NCBI GenBank assembly: GCA_900068845.1
Contig: CEFQ01000001.1
Location: 392,410 to 456,409, forward strand
Origin: Enterobacter ludwigii
GTDB lineage: Bacteria > Pseudomonadota > Gammaproteobacteria > Enterobacterales > Enterobacteriaceae
Direction: 5' to 3'
Length of the DNA stretch: 64,000 nucleotides
The position numbers were made by a program, and so were the translations under genes. How positions within the stretch are numbered: position 1 is the first letter of the stretch; every line of letters starts with the position of its first letter. The notes under the pieces are model-generated. The model worked only from the letters and a program-made list of their open reading frames with translations, made no database searches and was not told the origin of the DNA. Shown here one piece after another: positions 28,782 through 38,099 of this stretch.

Positions 28782-29522
28782 ATGAAGGACGTTTCAAAAT
28801 ACAAGAAATCTTTAGATATGGCTAAGTTCTATGTATATGCCTTTTATGACATGGACGATGAGTTCAAAAAGCCTTTTTACATTGGGAAAGGAAAGTCAGA
28901 ACGTTGCCTTGACCATATAAAACGTCCCGACGACTCTCCGAAGTCAGAACGCATTAAAGCGCTCTTGGAGCGTAAGAGTCTGGGGATTGATATTCTTCGC
29001 CACGGCATGGATGAGCCAACAGCCAAACTTGTTGAAGCAACATGTATTGATCTCTTGGGTGTTGGAGAACTGACTAATAAAGTTCGTGGAAGCAGCTCTC
29101 TGATGGGGCGAATCACGCTTGATGAACTACAACATTTACTACTTAAAGAAGAGACCGAAATCGCTCATGAACACGCCGGGCTCGCTTTTCTTCTCAATAG
29201 CACCTATAAGTCAGGCATGAGCCCACTAGAATTATATGAGTCTACACGTGGGGTTTGGGCAAACATTCCTAAAGACGATAACCTTAAATTTGCTTATGCA
29301 ACTTATGGCGGGCTCATTATGGAAGTCTACGAAATTCATAGTTGGGTGAAGGCAGGTATTCAACAATATTTCACTCGTGATCTAGATATTCCTGCAGATA
29401 CGAATCGTTTTGAATTTGTTGGGCGAATTGCAGCTAAAGAAGTTCGAGAATTGTACGTTGGAAAACTGATAAAAAAGCCGCGTAGCCACGGCAGTCCCTT
29501 TGTAAAAGTTGGTGTTGTCTGA
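28782..29522 (+). CDS. GIY-YIG nuclease-domain protein (LEM3-like subfamily)
   Basis: The 246-residue protein has a GIY-YIG domain at the N-terminus: FYVYAFYD then KPFYIGKGKSERCLDHI, with R (ERC), and a later E in VEATCIDLLG. The arrangement resembles the LEM-3-like/COG3680 branch, in which the first motif is xVYxFxD and the second YIGKGxGxR. The remaining 130 residues have no known domain. The start at 28782 (MKDVSKYKKS) has GAAGGGA upstream; the longer frame start lacks one. It may cut nucleic acid as a stand-alone defence or homing enzyme; the target is unknown. Confidence 0.75.
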   Translation: MKDVSKYKKSLDMAKFYVYAFYDMDDEFKKPFYIGKGKSERCLDHIKRPDDSPKSERIKALLERKSLGIDILRHGMDEPTAKLVEATCIDLLGVGELTNKVRGSSSLMGRITLDELQHLLLKEETEIAHEHAGLAFLLNSTYKSGMSPLELYESTRGVWANIPKDDNLKFAYATYGGLIMEVYEIHSWVKAGIQQYFTRDLDIPADTNRFEFVGRIAAKEVRELYVGKLIKKPRSHGSPFVKVGVV

Positions 29523-29591
29523 ATTATTTATTAAAAGTTAAATTGTTGTGATTATGAGTTATTTAGCTTAACGACAATTTATACATATAAA

Positions 29592-29622
29592 GATGGCAAG
29601 CAAGATAAATGAACTTGCCATC
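29592..29622. terminator. Hairpin between traG and the GIY-YIG gene
   Basis: Perfect 9-bp arms GATGGCAAG/CTTGCCATC, followed by TTTATAT on the minus strand, 12 bases past the traG stop; it ends the transfer operon and may serve the convergent gene too. Confidence 0.7.
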
Positions 29623-29634
29623 AGATAGATATTT

Positions 29635-31152
29635 TCACTTGCCTCTTCCTAAACCATTTGAAACAGACTCCCCAGCTTTCCCTGCTGCACCCTGCACATT
29701 CTTGGCCCCATTTGAAAACATCTCAGCCATCCCGCCAACTCTGATCCCAGCCCAGCCAAACGCCGCCATCCACAACGCAGGCAGCACAATAAACATCGCT
29801 CCCATAACAAAGTTCATAATCAAATCATCAGAGCTGTTCTGGAACCCAGCAGCATTCCAGCGGCTATGCGTATCAGAACTATAAAGCGCTTCCATTAACC
29901 AGCTGTCCAGCCAACGCGCCAGTTTCCACCAGAACGTCAGAAAATTAAGTGCGAACACCACAAAGCTGATAGTAATAACGGTTTTGAACTCATAACTGCC
30001 AAACGCCAATATCAATGGAAGCATTACGTAGATCGCCATTAATAACAGCGCCTGCACCATCGGTAATGCCTGGCGCATCGCATCAAACGCCGGAAACGCA
30101 GCCAAGCTGCCTAAAGACATTCCCGCAATCCCGCCAATGCGGCTGGCGGAGTTATCCAGTGTGAAATCGGCATTGCCGCCATAACCGGCATAGGTGCGGC
30201 CATTCTGCGAAACGGTCAAACTCTCCGGGCTTACCAGGCGTCGAACAATGCTCTCTGTATATTCAGCGTTGTCCTTGCCCATCATTTTTAGCGCAGCAGA
30301 CATGCGCAGCCACATGCCAGGAGATGCCTGATCGACTACGCGCGCCTCAAGCCCGGTATCGGCGCTGGACCACCATTCGCGGCAGGTTGGGTAGCCGCCA
30401 CGCCCGGTGTCTGGTCTGCCGCTGTCGCGGCTCTCGTTCCACGGGAATGAGGCGCGCGGTGTCTTGGATTGCAGCTGATCGTAATAGCCGCTGCCGTTCA
30501 AAAAGGTGCTGCTGCCCAGCCATTCAACATCGCGCAGCGCGTCTTCTTCTTTCGTTTGCCCCTGATCCTGCTGCTTCCACAGATAGAGCGCCAGCGCATA
30601 GCAATCGTTGGTGAAGTCCTGCAGCTCGGCGGCTAGCGACGGATTGCTGATCCGCGTGTGCTGCACTTCAAAGCGCAGCTGACGTAAATCCGGGCGGCAG
30701 GGAATGGTGGCCACAGCTGCCTGAGTGATGCCTTTAGATAGCTTGTGCATCAGCACCCACCAGATTGGTGCTGCTGCCGTTTGCCCGTCCATGCTGCTGA
30801 TAATTGTCGAATAGCCGCTTTCATCCGGCGCTTTGGGCGTCCAGGTACCGCAGCTCTTGGAGCGGGATTCATCGTATTGAATGCTATCGAGGCTGACGTT
30901 GATGATGGGCAGGCAACAAACCAGCATCACAAAAAACGCGCTGTAGAGCGCGTTCTCGATACGCGGCAGTGACAGCTTGCCTTTGTTGCCCTCGTCATCA
31001 CCTTCTTCACGCACCTTGAGCCAGATACCCACTACTTTGAATACCAGCGGTAGCGCGAACAGGCCGGTGGCGATCAGCAGATTCCAGATGCCGTTATTGA
31101 TGATCCAACCCAGCAGAGTGAGGAAAAATTCCAGATAGCTGTTCGTCGTCAT
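29635..31152 (-). CDS. traG: TraG N-terminal domain protein (mating-pair formation, GI-type T4SS)
   Basis: A 505-residue inner-membrane protein needed for mating-pair stabilisation in this ICE class. Membrane segments are near the N-terminus (LEFFLTLLGWIINNGIWNLL, GLFALPLVFKVVGIWL) and cluster around residues 355-480 (ALLLMAIYVMLPLILAFGSY, TVITISFVVFALNFLTFWW, FVMGAMFIVLPALWMAAFGW). The periplasmic loop between carries cysteines (CRPDLRQ, CREWW). The start at 31152 (MTTNSYLEFF) overlaps the stop of the preceding gene by one base (TGATG). It is the last gene of the transfer operon. Confidence 0.88.
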   Translation of the reverse strand: MTTNSYLEFFLTLLGWIINNGIWNLLIATGLFALPLVFKVVGIWLKVREEGDDEGNKGKLSLPRIENALYSAFFVMLVCCLPIINVSLDSIQYDESRSKSCGTWTPKAPDESGYSTIISSMDGQTAAAPIWWVLMHKLSKGITQAAVATIPCRPDLRQLRFEVQHTRISNPSLAAELQDFTNDCYALALYLWKQQDQGQTKEEDALRDVEWLGSSTFLNGSGYYDQLQSKTPRASFPWNESRDSGRPDTGRGGYPTCREWWSSADTGLEARVVDQASPGMWLRMSAALKMMGKDNAEYTESIVRRLVSPESLTVSQNGRTYAGYGGNADFTLDNSASRIGGIAGMSLGSLAAFPAFDAMRQALPMVQALLLMAIYVMLPLILAFGSYEFKTVITISFVVFALNFLTFWWKLARWLDSWLMEALYSSDTHSRWNAAGFQNSSDDLIMNFVMGAMFIVLPALWMAAFGWAGIRVGGMAEMFSNGAKNVQGAAGKAGESVSNGLGRGK

Positions 31153-31472
31153 CAGTGGCCTCCCGTTGAGGCATAAAGTACCCATTCCATAATGGCGATA
31201 TAGAGCACACCAATACCGCCGATGCGCAGAATGGCACGCCGCCACACGGGATCTGATTTCTTGCGCTGCCAGCACTTGAAGGTGAAGTAAGCCGTCACCG
31301 CATAAATGATCAGCCGCCACGCCAGCCAGAGCACCCATGTTTTTTCAAACCAACGCATCAACAGTTCCAGTGCATCTGGCGACTGGCTAACAGACAACAA
31401 CGTCGCAATCACCACGCAGAAAATGGCTGTGAATGACACCATGCAGGCGAGAACCTTCAGGAATTTACGCAT
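31152..31472 (-). CDS. Small membrane protein of the transfer operon
   Basis: The 106 residues begin MRKFLKVLACMVSFTAIFCVVIATLL and contain three to four hydrophobic segments (LWLAWRLIIYAVTAYFTF, IGGIGVLYIAIMEWVLYAS). GGAGGAG stands six bases before the ATG, and its stop overlaps the traG start. Position between TIGR03755 and traG is where GI-type ICEs carry a small membrane protein; the exact role is unknown. Confidence 0.75.
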   Translation of the reverse strand: MRKFLKVLACMVSFTAIFCVVIATLLSVSQSPDALELLMRWFEKTWVLWLAWRLIIYAVTAYFTFKCWQRKKSDPVWRRAILRIGGIGVLYIAIMEWVLYASTGGH

Positions 31473-31473
31473 C

Positions 31474-32889
31474 TCACTCCTCCCCGGATGGTGCGGATAG
31501 CTGATTGAAGCGCGAATCGGTGTTTTCATGCGGCTGGCGCTGCGGGTTTGTTGTGGCGCGATTGTTCTCGCGGTCGATGATGGTCAGCACGGAGTTACGC
31601 GCCAACTCGCGCTTCAGTTCCATTTCATTCTTGAGCGCATTGATTTCCCGATCGAGCGATTCAACGCGGCGATCGCCTTCCTGCAGCGCTTCAGGCATGG
31701 CGGCTGCATTCGGTTCAGATTGGCCGGTCACAATCATCCGACGCATCAGCAGCGCGGTTTCAACCGTGTCTGCCATCGCCAGTTCACCCGCCAGACGGCC
31801 AACCAGCGCCGCGTTGTCCGGATCACGTTGCAGCGCTTTTATCACGCCGCTGGTGATCGCTAGGCTGCCGGTGCGCAGTTTTGCCAGGTTCTCGGCGTTC
31901 GGCTTCTCCGCGCCATTAACCAGCTTCACCAGTTGCTCGCCGTTGATGCGCGTGGCTTCTTCCAGCATCGGTGAAAAGCCGGTTCCGGCGACGCTTGCGC
32001 CAGGTTGCTGATCGATATCGCCATCGGTGCATTGTGCGGCATCTTTACAGGTGCGAATCGAGCGATCGCCAAGCACTTTAACCACCGCTGCGGCGGCTTC
32101 TTCGGAGCTGGAGAACTTACCGCAGCTGCCACCCGTGCAGCTGTCGCCGCTGACGCTGCCGGTGCTGTTAACCGGCAGATTATTCATCATGTTATAGCCA
32201 GCGGCAGACAGGTCATGAGTCGGGCGAATCGCGCGCTGGCCGCGACCGCCGCGCTTTTCACCGCCGACCCAGTTGCTGCCGGATTCGCCCGTCACTTTTT
32301 CTCCGGCATCGTTCACGCGTATCGCATCCGCATCGCCGCTGTTTACCAGCTTTTTGTACTCGTCCATCGCGGCCTGCTGCGTCCACTTGCTGGAGTCGGA
32401 GAAATCCACCATGCGCTTCGCCATGTTCTGGCAATTGAGCTGAGCTTTGTCGAATGCCACATTGGCCTGCAACACGCCGTTGGTCAGCATTTCATACAGG
32501 CCGGGATTGGCTCGCTGGATTACCATCGCGGGCAAGCTGGCCACTGCGCCGGTTGCGCCCTGAACCACATCGCCCATCAGGTTTTTGAAGCCGTTGGTCA
32601 TCCCATTGAGCTGATTGCCGACAGTGGTTTTCAGGTCGAAGTTGCCGCACTGCAGATCTGAGCTCCAGCCGACATCCAAACCCAGCTTACGCATGTTGCT
32701 GCGCGTCGCCGGTTGCGAAATCACTGAACCGCCGCCGAGGGTATAAAACAGCTTGTCAGAAACCGCGCCGCTGGCGCTCTTGCCATAACCCATGCTGCTG
32801 TCCTGAACCTGCGGCAGTGAAACATCAAACGCCTGAGCGCTGGTTGCAAGCAGCAACGCAGACGCCGTAAACCAGATCCGCGCGATCAT
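31474..32889 (-). CDS. TIGR03755-family ICE secretion protein
   Basis: A 471-residue exported protein of the Tfc secretion system, with signal peptide MIARIWFTASALLLATSAQA, cysteines in the mature part (LQCGNFDLKT, DSCTGGSCGKF, RTCKDAAQC) that may form periplasmic disulfides, and a helical C-terminal half rich in charged residues (EINALKNEMELKRELARNS). Its start overlaps the TIGR03756 stop by 4 bases (ATGA). By position and the paired neighbour it plays the part of TraH-type proteins in pilus assembly; that equivalence is inference. Confidence 0.87.
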   Translation of the reverse strand: MIARIWFTASALLLATSAQAFDVSLPQVQDSSMGYGKSASGAVSDKLFYTLGGGSVISQPATRSNMRKLGLDVGWSSDLQCGNFDLKTTVGNQLNGMTNGFKNLMGDVVQGATGAVASLPAMVIQRANPGLYEMLTNGVLQANVAFDKAQLNCQNMAKRMVDFSDSSKWTQQAAMDEYKKLVNSGDADAIRVNDAGEKVTGESGSNWVGGEKRGGRGQRAIRPTHDLSAAGYNMMNNLPVNSTGSVSGDSCTGGSCGKFSSSEEAAAAVVKVLGDRSIRTCKDAAQCTDGDIDQQPGASVAGTGFSPMLEEATRINGEQLVKLVNGAEKPNAENLAKLRTGSLAITSGVIKALQRDPDNAALVGRLAGELAMADTVETALLMRRMIVTGQSEPNAAAMPEALQEGDRRVESLDREINALKNEMELKRELARNSVLTIIDRENNRATTNPQRQPHENTDSRFNQLSAPSGEE

Positions 32890-33848
32890 GATTCACCTCC
32901 AAAATTGGTACTGTAAAGGAAGGTCTGGCCGCGACGCTTGCAGCAGCTGTAGGGCTGCCAGAGCGCAAAGGCTTGATTGCCATCAACGGCTACAGTGAAG
33001 TCGCCGTCCGGGAATACGGCGCAGGTTTCGCTGAGTTGCGGTGAGAGCCGCTGCCATTTGTGATTCTTAAAGCCGGTGTTCTCTTCGACCGGACCGGGCG
33101 GCCAGTAGCCGGGAGACGGATTACCTTTAAGGGTCTGATAGACGTGTGGCTGGCCGGTACGAGTAATAATGTCGGCGACCCGCTGCGCCACCACGGCGGC
33201 GGCTTTGTCGTCGTCGGTCTGAGTGACAAAGCCCGATCGCGGATAGATGTTGCCCCACATGTTGGCCGTTGCCTGGCTGCCGATTTCGCGCATGCCTGGC
33301 ACCAGTGCTTCCGGGTAAAGCGATTCCGGTATGCCGCTACGCCATGCCAGCGTATCTAGCGTGCTGAGTAAGTAGGGATTCAGTGGCGTCGCTGCGCTCT
33401 TGCAGGAGTAGCCGGAGATGCTGCCGCCAATCAGCGAAGTAGCCGGATGGCCAATTGCGTCAGCGTATTTGAAATGCAGATTGGTTTTGCGCTTACCAGG
33501 CGCTTTCAGCTCCTCATTGCCGCCACCGGCTGGCACGCCGTACATACCGTTTTCAAGCCCGCTAGCCGTCTGGCTTACAAATGCCATCTCCTTCCAGGGA
33601 TTCGCGCCGGGTTGGGCATACGCCGACACCACGGCTTCCGGGATAAAGTGCGTTACTTTGACCGATGTGCGCACCTTGCAGCCCCACGGCGTACAGAACA
33701 ACCAGTAACAGATGCCGCTGACTCGCCAGCTGATGCAGGATGGCGAGATCGCGCTTCCGATGATCTGCGCGCTGGTGATCGCCGATTCAGCTACCGGTTG
33801 CATCGCGGCGAACAGCAGCGCGGTAGTGGCCAGCTTCGCGCGCGTCAT
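32886..33848 (-). CDS. TIGR03756-family ICE protein (TraU-like)
   Basis: A 320-residue exported protein with signal sequence (LATTALLFAAMQPVAESA) and many cysteines: PSCISWRVSGICYWLFCTPWGC in the N-terminal half and PYSCCKRRGQ near the end. The cysteine-rich tract resembles TraU of F-type systems. Overlaps TIGR03757 and TIGR03755 by 4 bases each, so these are translationally coupled. Part of the outer pilus-assembly complex by family. Confidence 0.88.
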   Translation of the reverse strand: MTRAKLATTALLFAAMQPVAESAITSAQIIGSAISPSCISWRVSGICYWLFCTPWGCKVRTSVKVTHFIPEAVVSAYAQPGANPWKEMAFVSQTASGLENGMYGVPAGGGNEELKAPGKRKTNLHFKYADAIGHPATSLIGGSISGYSCKSAATPLNPYLLSTLDTLAWRSGIPESLYPEALVPGMREIGSQATANMWGNIYPRSGFVTQTDDDKAAAVVAQRVADIITRTGQPHVYQTLKGNPSPGYWPPGPVEENTGFKNHKWQRLSPQLSETCAVFPDGDFTVAVDGNQAFALWQPYSCCKRRGQTFLYSTNFGGES

Positions 33849-34237
33849 GGATGGCCACCTTGCGCCCGGATGTTTTTCGCCAGGTCCACATCGGTGGTGC
33901 CATATACAACGTCCACATCATCGAAGACCACCGCCGGATATTTTTCAATTCCCAACTTCCACGCCGCGATAACGCCGCGCCAGGCTTCCACCAACTGCTG
34001 CTGTTGATCCGCGCTCATGCGCTGCAGGCCGCTTTTGGCATCCTGCGCAGCAGCTACTGGTTCACTGCTGAGCTGGCCAAACATTGCATTCTGTTGCCGA
34101 TCGGGCGCATCGAGAAACACTATGCGCGTATCGGCATCAGCATTAATGGCCGGATGGTTAGACGTGGTGAACACAGTAATGGCGGCAAAACCGGGAGATA
34201 TTGAGCAAAGGAAAAAGAGTGGGATCAGCGACTTCAT
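33845..34237 (-). CDS. TIGR03757-family ICE protein
   Basis: A 130-residue exported protein: signal peptide MKSLIPLFFLCSISPGFA, then ITVFTTSNHPAINADADTRIVFLDAP and the conserved end YPAVVFDDVDVVYGTTDVDLA, which is typical of the family (a thioredoxin-like, TrbC-type domain). It begins the TIGR03757/56/55 coupled set. The catalytic cysteines of thioredoxins are absent. Confidence 0.88.
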   Translation of the reverse strand: MKSLIPLFFLCSISPGFAAITVFTTSNHPAINADADTRIVFLDAPDRQQNAMFGQLSSEPVAAAQDAKSGLQRMSADQQQQLVEAWRGVIAAWKLGIEKYPAVVFDDVDVVYGTTDVDLAKNIRAQGGHP

Positions 34238-34453
34238 CAGACTTACTCCACAAAATGAGAGAAGCCATAACGGTGCGCCGGATGTGAATCGAGTACAGCA
34301 AACAACTCTGTGTCGGGCAGCGGGATTAAATGTCCCCGGCCCGAAAGGGTGCAGAACAACTACGCCAGGTAAGTGTAACCTTCGGGTCGGGGACGGTGCA
34401 GACTATGCAAATTTTGGCACGACTTCACAAGCGAGAGTGCTCCGAAACAGGCG

Positions 34454-34858
34454 TCATTTCGTGTGCTTTGCTGAAAGTTTATGCGCCAGATAAAGCTGGA
34501 GATACAACAGATCGGCGGCGTCTACAACAGTCATGTACCAACGCGGATGGTGATAGTCATCCTCCGTTGGCCAGCTAAGGTGACTATTCACTGTAATAAG
34601 CAGATCAATCGAGCTGCACAGCTTACCTTTGAAGTGCAGCGCGAGGCAGGAACGACTGCCGACGCGCTGCGGATGGCTGGTGATTTTTACGGGCGGATTC
34701 ACGCGCGAACGGATTTCGCCACACAGCCTGTCGAGCAGCACCAAATCGCTGGCGAGAATTTCCGGTTCGCCCTGCGGCATCAGCGTGAACAGCGTACGCG
34801 CCGCCTTGAGGGAAATCGTGGTGGTAATGCGGAGAATGGGATATTTGAGTTCCAGCAT
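34454..34858 (-). CDS. Hypothetical 134-residue protein after traC
   Basis: Begins MLELKYPILRITTTISLKAARTLF with GGGAG before the ATG, 12 bases after the traC stop, so it belongs to the transfer operon. The sequence looks soluble and mixed alpha/beta, with LASDLVLLDRLCGEI and a short histidine stretch (YHHPRWYMTVVD). No family recognised; the following 216 bases before TIGR03757 hold no gene I can support. Confidence 0.6.
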   Translation of the reverse strand: MLELKYPILRITTTISLKAARTLFTLMPQGEPEILASDLVLLDRLCGEIRSRVNPPVKITSHPQRVGSRSCLALHFKGKLCSSIDLLITVNSHLSWPTEDDYHHPRWYMTVVDAADLLYLQLYLAHKLSAKHTK

Positions 34859-34870
34859 AAAGCTCCCGGT

Positions 34871-37675
34871 TTAAGCGGCGGCTGACTTGAGGCCGCGCGC
34901 CGCATCAAGCTGGCTCGCAACGATCACTGCAGCTTCCAGCTCACTGCAGTTATGCAGCTTCATCAGTTTGCGGCGTTCGGCTTTTTCCTCTTTCTCGGTC
35001 ATGCCGAGAGCGAGGTACAGGCTGGGTGGCACGGCCCGGAACAACGCTTCAGTTTTCTTCGACAGCACCACACCTTCGGTGTAGCAGCGCGGCAGCTTGC
35101 TGGCGGAAAGCAGCACCGATTTTTGCTCATCGCTCAGCTTCTTAAAGCGCGCGATTTGTTCCACTTCATCAGGCGGCATCGTCAGGCACAGCCACCATTC
35201 AGCCATGTTCAGCATCTTCTCGGCGATGTCTGGGTAATCCGCCAGGTTCTGCGTCGCCATCCACAGCCAGGCACCGAGCTTACGCCACATCTTGACCACT
35301 TTTGTCATGTACGGCGACAGCAGCGGATTGGTGGTGGTGATGTGCGCTTCATCGATGGCAAAGACGATTTCGCGGTCGAGATACTGATCGCGCTCGGCGA
35401 TGTTGTTGATGGTGTTCACCAGGGAAACCATCGCCAGCGCCATCTGCGCGCCATAGTTCTCGCGCGCCAGCGTACCCAAATCGATCAGTGTGACATCGGC
35501 TTCCGGCCAAGGTGTACCGGGGCGGTTAAACAGCTCGCCTTCAAATCCGCTGGTAAACATCGACATCGCACCGGCCATCTCATCGGCGCGCGCACGGCGG
35601 CGCTCAGTCAACAGTGGCTGGCCGCTGCTGTCCACGCTGTTATCGCGGGCGATAGCAAACAGCGCGGTCTGCAGATCTTCAGCAATCATCTGGCGCGATT
35701 CGTCGTAGCTGGTCTGAGCCGCCATCATAATGGCTTCACGGATCAGGCCACGGTCAGAGCGTGTTAACCGTTCCTCTTCGCGCTTTTCGCCACCGGTGAT
35801 CATCATGCGCGCGGCGATTTCCATCTCGCCGAGAATGTCGCGCTGTTCATCACCGTCGTCTTCATCGGCGTCCGGGATATCGGCTTCGTTGAGTTGTAGC
35901 TGTTCAGGCTTGAGGTCGAGCAGCTGATGCGCATCGGCGAACAGCGCCAGGCTGACGCCACAGCCGGGACGAATGCTGATTTTATTCACCGTCAGGCCAA
36001 GGCTTTCGCAATAGTCTGCATACAGGCCAAACGAGTTACCGGCTTCAGCAATAAACAGACGTGGGCGATGAATGGCCATTAACTGGGAAAGTGTTGCGCA
36101 CAACGTGGCAGACTTGCCCGCGCCGGTTGGTCCGAACAGCAGCATATGTGCGTTCTGTGTTCGATCCTGTTTATTCATCGGGTCGAACGTCAGCGGCTCA
36201 CCGCCGCGATTGAAGAAGCTGAAGCCGGGATGACCGCTGCCGGTCGCGCGGCCAGTCACTGGCAGCAGACCCGCCAGATGTTGCACCCACGTCAGTCGCG
36301 TATACCAGTGACGGCGATCTTTCTGCGGGTTAAAGCACATCGGCAGCGCGCGCAGCCAGGTGTTCAGCGGGGAAACGTTGTATTCCGGTCGCACCGGCTG
36401 CAGGCCAGCGGTAAGCAGCACCGCCGACATATTTTGCTGGCGTCGGTTGAGGTCGGCCAGGTCGTCGCCGCGCAGCATAAAAGTCAGCGCGCCGCGATAC
36501 AGCTTGTGACGGCGACCAAGATACTCTTTCACTTCTCGCACATCCTCGCGCACGCGCCCGGATTCGGTGTTTTCACCCACAGCGTTTTTGGCCAACTTAA
36601 TGAAGTCGTTTTCCAGCACGTCCTGCGGCTGGGAAACGATGGTCAGTGAAACCACCGTGCCTTCGGGCAGCAAATCCATCAGCGCGTTGATGTGCTCGCC
36701 GCGTGCCATTTCGCCAGTCAGCATGCCTGGCTCGGGCGGGCGGCGCAGACGCTCGATGGCGATCGCGCGATGCGGCTTGTCGTCGAACCACCACACACCA
36801 TTTTCCACGTCTGAACGCGGCGGCGTGTACCACAGCGTTTCGGCAAAATCGTTAGTCATCGGCAGCTCGCCAGCTTGCGCATCATGATGCTTCGCGGCGG
36901 CATAAAACGCTTCTTTGCTCAGGCCGTGCTGCGGATCGGGATTGAACAGGCGCAGCAGCCATTCATGAATTTGTGCGCCGGTCTGGCGCTGACAGGCAAC
37001 ACCTGATGCGCCAAGTGATGCCGCCAGCCGGTCACAAACCTGATTCAGCATGGTGACGGGCGGCAGTGCATGAACGTCTTTGACACCTTTGGCGGCGCCT
37101 GGCACCCAACGATAAATCACCATGCGCGTGCGGCGCTGCTGCCCGCGCCACGGCTGGCCAGTGACCAGCGTGTCGCGGAACAAGCCCGTTGGAATGGCGA
37201 TGTCCCGCAAATGACGCTCAGTTTCACCCAGCCAGGCGTTGGTGAATTCCGTGCCGCGCGCCCAGGGTTTTACATACTCTTTGACCGTGTTCAGATAGGG
37301 CGAGGGATCGTCTTCATCCTGGCAAAAGAACTGCACCACCCACGGCGAGATGTCGTCTTCTTCCAGGCTGTCCTGCAGCGCATCTTCCACCTGATCGCGG
37401 ATTTCCTCCAGGCGCGCGGCGGTGCGCCCCTCGGATGAAATCGGCGTGATGGTATAAACCGCGCCGACCGAAACGCCATCATCAAGCAGCAGGCATTTAT
37501 CTTCCGGCAGATATTCAGCCCACGGCAGGTAATCAATGATGGAGGGTTTGGTATGATACAGCGCCGCTTCATCCTGCACCGTCATTTTGCCAGGACGCGG
37601 CAGTGGCTGCGGCTGGCTGCTTTCAGGGATGTTGCTGGTTTCTGAGACGGCCTTTTTAAACAGGGAAAATTTCAT
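34871..37675 (-). CDS. traC: Conjugative ATPase TraC/VirB4 (TIGR03744)
   Basis: The 934-residue motor energises pilus assembly at the inner membrane. An N-terminal TraC-like domain (about 40-400) is followed by the ATPase domain with Walker A GPTGAGKS (515-522), an acidic insert rich in D and E near 600 (DADEDDGDEQRD) and Walker B REIVFAIDEAH. The C-terminal RFKKLSDEQKSVL and ALGMTEKEEKAERRK are typical. The start overlaps the stop of the TIGR03751 lipoprotein by one base. Length is normal for the family. Confidence 0.94.
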   Translation of the reverse strand: MKFSLFKKAVSETSNIPESSQPQPLPRPGKMTVQDEAALYHTKPSIIDYLPWAEYLPEDKCLLLDDGVSVGAVYTITPISSEGRTAARLEEIRDQVEDALQDSLEEDDISPWVVQFFCQDEDDPSPYLNTVKEYVKPWARGTEFTNAWLGETERHLRDIAIPTGLFRDTLVTGQPWRGQQRRTRMVIYRWVPGAAKGVKDVHALPPVTMLNQVCDRLAASLGASGVACQRQTGAQIHEWLLRLFNPDPQHGLSKEAFYAAAKHHDAQAGELPMTNDFAETLWYTPPRSDVENGVWWFDDKPHRAIAIERLRRPPEPGMLTGEMARGEHINALMDLLPEGTVVSLTIVSQPQDVLENDFIKLAKNAVGENTESGRVREDVREVKEYLGRRHKLYRGALTFMLRGDDLADLNRRQQNMSAVLLTAGLQPVRPEYNVSPLNTWLRALPMCFNPQKDRRHWYTRLTWVQHLAGLLPVTGRATGSGHPGFSFFNRGGEPLTFDPMNKQDRTQNAHMLLFGPTGAGKSATLCATLSQLMAIHRPRLFIAEAGNSFGLYADYCESLGLTVNKISIRPGCGVSLALFADAHQLLDLKPEQLQLNEADIPDADEDDGDEQRDILGEMEIAARMMITGGEKREEERLTRSDRGLIREAIMMAAQTSYDESRQMIAEDLQTALFAIARDNSVDSSGQPLLTERRRARADEMAGAMSMFTSGFEGELFNRPGTPWPEADVTLIDLGTLARENYGAQMALAMVSLVNTINNIAERDQYLDREIVFAIDEAHITTTNPLLSPYMTKVVKMWRKLGAWLWMATQNLADYPDIAEKMLNMAEWWLCLTMPPDEVEQIARFKKLSDEQKSVLLSASKLPRCYTEGVVLSKKTEALFRAVPPSLYLALGMTEKEEKAERRKLMKLHNCSELEAAVIVASQLDAARGLKSAAA

Positions 37676-38088
37676 TACAGATCCTCCGTGCGCTCACCCG
37701 GCAAGGCGTACTGCACCTGGCTGTAAAACGGAAACACCGTGCTGTAGCCGGGAACCGGCGAGTTGCCACCGGCAAGATGCGGAAACACGTACATCACCAT
37801 GTCGGGATTTGGCAGGCGCGGGAACTGCTGCGTGATCTCGCTTTCCTGCGTGCGGCTGTATGAATGGTCGAGTTTGTCGGCACGCTGATCTTCCGTTTCA
37901 CTCAGCGGGCGGCGCAGTGCTTCACGTCCCTGCGCACCGCGCTGAGCCGAACCGCTTGCGCCTTTGCCTTGCCATAGCTCCAGCATGTTGCTGTCGCCTG
38001 CTGGCAGCATTTCATCTTTCGACGTGCTGCAGCCTGAAATGACCGACACCAGCGCGGCGAACGCGACCGGCATAAATACTCTGTTCAT
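37675..38088 (-). CDS. TIGR03751-family conjugal transfer lipoprotein
   Basis: A 137-residue lipoprotein (signal MNRVFMPVAFAALVSV, lipobox VISGC). The mature part has the family pattern LPAGDSNMLELWQGKG and FPRLPNPDMVMYVFPHLA....PVPGYSTVFPFY. It plays a VirB7-like role as an outer-membrane anchor of the channel by analogy. The start at 38088 is preferred over the TTG six bases upstream since GGGGA is well placed. Confidence 0.88.
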   Translation of the reverse strand: MNRVFMPVAFAALVSVISGCSTSKDEMLPAGDSNMLELWQGKGASGSAQRGAQGREALRRPLSETEDQRADKLDHSYSRTQESEITQQFPRLPNPDMVMYVFPHLAGGNSPVPGYSTVFPFYSQVQYALPGERTEDL

Positions 38089-38099
38089 TCGCAATCCCC

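Noticed and set aside
34238-34453. Small RNA or tRNA-like element between TIGR03757 and the 134-residue gene
   Set aside because: Short GC-rich hairpin-like words only; no cloverleaf or terminator could be drawn.
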